A stretch of 64,000 nt of DNA from Aquanectria penicillioides. Its lineage: Eukaryota > Ascomycota > Sordariomycetes > Hypocreales > Nectriaceae. The notes beneath the pieces are model-generated. The model worked only from the letters and a program-made list of their open reading frames with translations. It made no database searches and had not been told where the DNA came from. Positions 59,501-64,000 of the stretch are shown one piece after another. Position 1 is the first letter of the stretch, and every line of letters starts with the position of its first letter. A program made the translations under genes and the position numbers. The DNA is taken from positions 2,170,001 through 2,234,000 of the forward strand of contig PYIU01000002.1 in assembly GCA_003415625.1 (NCBI GenBank), in the 5' to 3' direction.

Positions 59501-62500
59501 ACTGAATCAAGGGCACCGCCGAACCGCTTGACAGGTTTCGCCTGGGCCACTAACTCTGATGCCAACCGATTTTCACTTTGATGAAAAGTGGTCAAGGTAG
59601 TGTGTGACCACTCATTTCAGTGACAGTACAGGGCCAGTGTGTGGTTGCACAGAGCTGAGAGTCCTGTGAGCGAGTCCTGTGGGGGCACCCATCTAGTGCC
59701 TTCTCTCTCCGCGGCCTCGGACGCACCCCCGCCGCAGTGTTGCCCAAGATGGCTGATCACGATTGCGGGGTTGCAGGGATATGCCCAGCCCGCCGCCCTT
59801 CGAACATGTCTCTGGGGGGGCAGCAAAATCCCATGCCTGTTCCCACAAGACACTGCTGGGAGCACAGCACACGCGGTGTCTTGTGGGCTTTGTTTTCCAT
59901 GCTTGGTGGCATTTTTTTTTGTTTTTTTTTTGTTTTTGGGAGATGCCCATCGCTATACACGCCCCCATCGATGGGTATGGCTCCCCGGCGCTCAAAAGTT
60001 TCATCGCATCACCGTTATCATCATCACACGGAGTTGGACGGCTACCTCATTCAGTCTCCTTCATTCTCCCTCGGCAGGATTGGTAATTTCCCTCGACGAT
60101 CCCCGCCGAATCGCGGCTTTTTGATCACTTGCACAAGCCGCGTTCGCACAGGCTTAAGCCCCCGCGAACTAGCAGGCGATCAACCGGCTTCATTTCTTTG
60201 GTTCTTTCACCCCTGAGCTTGACCTACCAGGTCACGAACGGCATATTATGGCAACCTTGGCATATTAGAACGCATTTGTGTATGCATGCATCGGCATTGG
60301 CTGGCGGTTATCTCGGCAGATGTATAATCTTTTTTTCTGGGATTTCTTTTGTTTCTTCTCCTCGATTCCGGCGCGCCTTAGCTGCACGGCGGTATCTAGA
60401 ACACCCCTCATCCTCAATTGTCTCAACGCACATACACATACAAGCCTCGGACCGTCATTTACTTGATTGGGCAAGGGGTCACATTATCATTATCAACCCC
60501 ATCACCATTTGCGAAGCACAGTGTCATTTTCCAACAGCATATTCTGTCATTGACGAGAAGGGCATATATAATATTCATGTATGAATCGCGCACCTTTTTT
60601 TATTTTACTTTTGCGCTAGGAATATCGGGTCGCATCTTCAGGAGGGAGGAGGCATTGCATTGCAGCACAGTTACAAGGCATTACAGATGAATGTTGCTTT
60701 ATTTTTACATGAGATAGTAAACGCATATCAAGAAACGGACCGGTCCCCGCCACGGCGGGTAGAGCGGCCCTTAATTCTAGAAACCCTCCCTGTCTCTTTG
60801 TCATCTGCGTCATTGTGGGCATTGCCTCTAAGGTTTCTAAGGTTCAGGCGGCCCTGATCTGACCCGGAAGTCAAGTTTCTCTCCGTCCCGTGTCGTGTCT
60901 TCCTGTCACATCGGTCACTCACGCCACCCTCCCCAACTGCCGTCCCGGTAAGCCCACGTAGTCCTCATTCCTCCCCCGCCCCTGCCAGTGCCGTGGGGCT
61001 ATCCCCAGGTTTCTTCCCCAGACTAAGAAAGGCGGGAGAAGCAAGCTAAGTCTCACGGTGGGACGGTCTCGAACGCGGGGTACAAGTCGAAAGTTCGGTG
61101 TTGGCAAATTTGATTAGTGCCTGGACGCAATTAATTCACATAATGTAATCAATCTGAGGGGACGGAGAGTCAAACGCGGGGGGGAGGCCAGGCGAGGAGG
61201 CCCAGAGATTAGCGTCATGTGAGACGGCACGCAACCACACTCGGGCCCCCTCGTTCCCTTGAGTGCAGGGAGCTGTGAGGTTTGGCTCGGGTGACCCTGG
61301 AAGGACGAGGGGATGAGGCAGCAGACCCCGCGAGTGGGTGGGTAGGTTGAAGGAAGGACAGCACTCGTGCGTGTTCTCGTGAGAACTTGATCCCTTTTTT
61401 TTTTTTTTTTTTTTGTTGGGACGGGCTGGGATGCCGCAACGGGCTGGAACAAGAGGCCTGGGATGGTGGTTCAGCAGGCGACGAACGTGGGGTCCTTGGA
61501 GGACGACGTCAGCCTGTCGGTCAGTTCCGTAGTGCTCGAGCTGAGCTGAGCTGAGCTGAATTCCAGCCTGTCGATTATCATCTCGCTTCCCTCTGATTTT
61601 GGTCACGGGTTTTGTTGGGAGTTGCCTGACTATCAAGGTGACCTCGCGCCGAGGTGTGGGTGAGGGTGACGTGCCTGCTTCATCAGGTTTCTTCATTCAC
61701 GTCTACCTACAATCTTTGGAACAATGCAGCCTCCGTAGCGCGTGCCAGGCAGACTCGGGTTGAGAATGTCTGATGAGATAATCGCTTTGGGAGAGCGCGG
61801 TACGTAGCCTGGCAAGGACATGGGAAGCGTTCTGAGGACCGCCTGCGTGTGCGAAGTACACAACCACATCCATCCCGAACATCCACGCTTTCGCTGGCGT
61901 GCTGCCGGTTCATGTGGCTAATCAGTTAGGAGGACAACTTTCGCCGATCCTTCCGCCCAAACTCAATATAGACATGCGTTCAATAGCGCATGCCCGAATC
62001 TGCGGGTTGACTGATAAGCATAGAGCCACGTCGTTTGGACTGCGAGAGAGACGTTGTCGATGCTCTTTCGGGTCTCATCCGGATATATCCCCAGTGACAG
62101 ATCATTTACACATCCAATTACAGGTGTCTTGGCTTCGCAACTGCCTATTTCTTGTCTGTTGGTATATTCACTGGCGGTTTGAGAGAGAGTGAGGGGAACC
62201 CTAGAAAGACCTAAATGATGCTACCGGTCGGCGCACTATTCTAGAATGTCTTGCCAAAGGGACACTTCGCCATCATTGCAAAACACGTTGGCTGCCAAGA
62301 CATGTCAAGTGAGAGACGATGATGCTGCCACTTCCAAAAAGGAAGATCCAGGTACATACAACATAAAATGCTTAATGTACATATGGCGAAAAAAAAGGCT
62401 GCACAGGGTACGGTCGAGGGCAGGCGTGAGTTGCATTGTGTCACCTTGCATGGGTAGCGTCCTGGAGGAGGGGAAGCGCCTCGACCACAGACACAGAGCG

Positions 62501-62630
62501 TGCACCTTTCCTTCGTACAGAATTAGGAATCAATTCGCATGGTTTGGTTCCTCGGCAGAAACCGTTCACTATGAAATGGTTCCGACGCCCCCCCTGAAGA
62601 CAACGTATCCCATTCGAATGTCTCCACGTC
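59501..62630. other. Intergenic region between ECL1-like gene and HeLo pseudogene
   Basis: No gene was recognised in 3.1 kb. It has poly-T tracts (59911-59936) and a T19 run (61395-61413). A GAGCT(GA) direct repeat lies at about 61537-61559. ORFs of 60-190 codons overlap without family resemblance. Confidence 0.5.
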
Positions 62631-64000
62631 ATGGCCGAGGCTGCCGGCTTGGTGCTCGGGGTTCCAGGCGTGGCCGGGCTCTTCAGGTCTTGCGTAGAGA
62701 ATTTCGACATTGTCGTTAGTGCGAGGGCATTCAGTGCAGAAATTTGACTTGCTATGTACTGAGGTAATCTAGGAAAATGACCTGTCTCAAACTTGACTCC
62801 CTTCATTGACTCATCACAGCTCTCTGTGCAACGTCTGAGGCTGGTCCTCTGGGGTGAAACCCTGGGTCTCGTTCCAAGCGTCCAGGGCCCGCTGATACCG
62901 TGCAACAAGGGAATTGATCGAATAGACATCCGCCCGGTTGTTGAAAAGACATTGAACCACTTGCGTCTGCTCCTAGAAAGGGCAGATGTTGTAACCGACA
63001 GGTATGAACTTAGGGGCGAGGACACGACCATCTCATCCCCTCAATCCACTGGCCTCACAATGTTTTTTTTTGGACAAGTTTGAGAGCTTCAGGCTCAGAA
63101 TCCGCAAGAGTCAGAAGCAAAGGTCTACTTAGAAGGTTACCAGATAGGCTGTTCACGATTTTGAACGTTTTAGGACTTTGATCGACAACATAAAGAGCCT
63201 CGTTGATGGCCTAGAGAGCGTCAGTAGCTCCATAGGGCTCTGAAATACCAACATGGTCTTCTAAAGGAGGCTGTTGAATCTACCTCGGACACGAGAAGCC
63301 TCAAACTTTTGCAAGATGCTGCATCCTCTCATAGGATGTCCCAATCGTACACGGTTTTGTCGGACACGGCCAGGGCCCGCTTGAGCTCTATTCAAGCGCG
63401 ATCTATAATGGAGGTCCATTCAAATCCAATACGGATAGAACCCGGTCAATCATTTCACACTGCGCCATTCCAGCAGGCTTCCGTATCATTGAGTATAATT
63501 TCTGAAGTCCAAAGTCTAGCTGGGGCAACACAACAGAGTCAAATTGCTTCCCAACTTCCCATTTCTGGTGATTCGGTCGCCAGTCAAGATATCACAAATC
63601 TTCTTTCTATTCACCCTCGTCCAGTCGCAAAAGACGAACAATCTTCAAGCGGCGTCAATCGAAATAGCGGTTCCATGGCTGTCAGGCCACCGCCCTTGGC
63701 TGATGTCCCTCAGCAACAAAGGGTGATGGATGATATTCTAAAGAAGCACGGAAAAAGAATGCCGAGACTCAGTTTCGCGTCTGGATCTGAACATTATGGC
63801 TCTGCAATTGCCGACATAAAAATGGAGGACCACCGTCTCTGGGAGCAGAAGCACTCAAAATTGATCGTTCACGCTGATCAACATTCCTCGACTGCTCGCC
63901 GAGTTTTTTCTTGAACTAAGGAGTATACGACAAGGGAATATTCCGTTCATAAGCGCCTCTCTAGTCGGGGACTCGTTGGACAAAATCCTGGCAAGCATCG
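62631..64000 (+). pseudogene. HeLo-domain (HET-s/LopB-like) protein gene, disrupted; continues beyond the window
   Basis: The start (62631) gives MAEAAGLVLGVPGVAGLFRS, the classic HeLo N-terminus. Further HeLo pieces are DLLCTE, then after a 56-bp intron (62764-62819) LSVQRLRLVLWGETLGLVPS, RPVVEKTLNHLRLLLERAD, KVTR, AVHDFERFRTLIDNIKS and LKLLQDAASS. HeLo proteins drive membrane-permeabilising cell death in fungal non-self recognition. The frame is broken six times: an extra A at 62740-62742, an extra T in the T9 run 63063-63071, TAG stops at 63130-63132 and 63145-63147 where the family has Trp, a missing G at 63235-63237, and an extra T at 63904-63909. Downstream is a Ser/Gln-rich linker, then ARRVFLELRSIRQGNIPF and VGDSLDKILASI at the very edge, which resembles the beginning of an E2 (UBC) fold. 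That last assignment is tentative. Confidence 0.75.

Noticed and set aside
63113..63142. A small intron that would remove the TAG stops in the HeLo gene
   Set aside because: Candidate GT...AG pairs give an intron of about 21 nt, too short to splice, and would delete conserved residues.

Overview
This window is nuclear DNA of a filamentous ascomycete. The evidence is short 47-130 bp spliceosomal introns with GTATGT-like donors, CTAAC/CTGAC branch sites and YAG acceptors, pyrimidine-rich 5' leaders, and single-copy fungal genes (BUD4, HIS6, IPK1, MDM34, YAF9, COQ11, SYF2, ECL1). The HET, HeLo and LaeA-like families together with the protein sequences point to Sordariomycetes, probably Hypocreales. 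Genus cannot be fixed from the sequence alone.

Layout. 0-6 kb: bud4 (anillin-like; runs off the left edge) and his6 (histidine biosynthesis), both on the minus strand. 6-18.6 kb: an accessory-looking, sparsely coding stretch with an intron-containing tRNA-Val gene, a 2-oxoglutarate/Fe(II) oxygenase, a HET-domain protein with a long Arg/Asp-rich N-terminus, a decayed LaeA-like methyltransferase and an 86-bp foldback repeat. 18.6-26.3 kb: secreted large-subunit catalase, an ENT nucleoside transporter, and inositol-pentakisphosphate 2-kinase. 26.3-33 kb: no recognisable gene, many microsatellites, ending in the leader of mdm34. 33-46.5 kb: a conserved block, mdm34 (ERMES), yaf9 (YEATS), coq11, syf2, an unrecognised and probably mitochondrial protein, and a membrane-anchored Kelch protein. 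46.5-58.4 kb: about 12 kb without a recognisable gene but with microsatellites and a 200-bp Tc1/mariner-type MITE. 58.4-59.5 kb: an ECL1-like gene. 62.6-64 kb: a HeLo-domain (fungal cell-death) gene broken by two TGG-to-TAG stops and several indels, possibly continuing into an E2-like (UBC) fold beyond the right edge.

Two observations matter most. First, at least six otherwise well-conserved genes (bud4, catalase, yaf9, syf2, the unrecognised gene, the Kelch gene) are each broken by indels, nearly all of them a G/C run one base too short. Because core genes are affected, homopolymer under-calling in the assembly is the likeliest cause, and every automatic gene call here should be treated with care. 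Second, the accessory parts (RD-rich HET protein, HeLo pseudogene with RIP-type stops, MITE, foldback) are where new biology may lie. There is no operon logic. Genes are individually transcribed, with divergent pairs (yaf9/coq11, syf2/unrecognised gene) and tight convergent pairs (coq11/syf2 stops 92 bp apart; ENT/ipk1).
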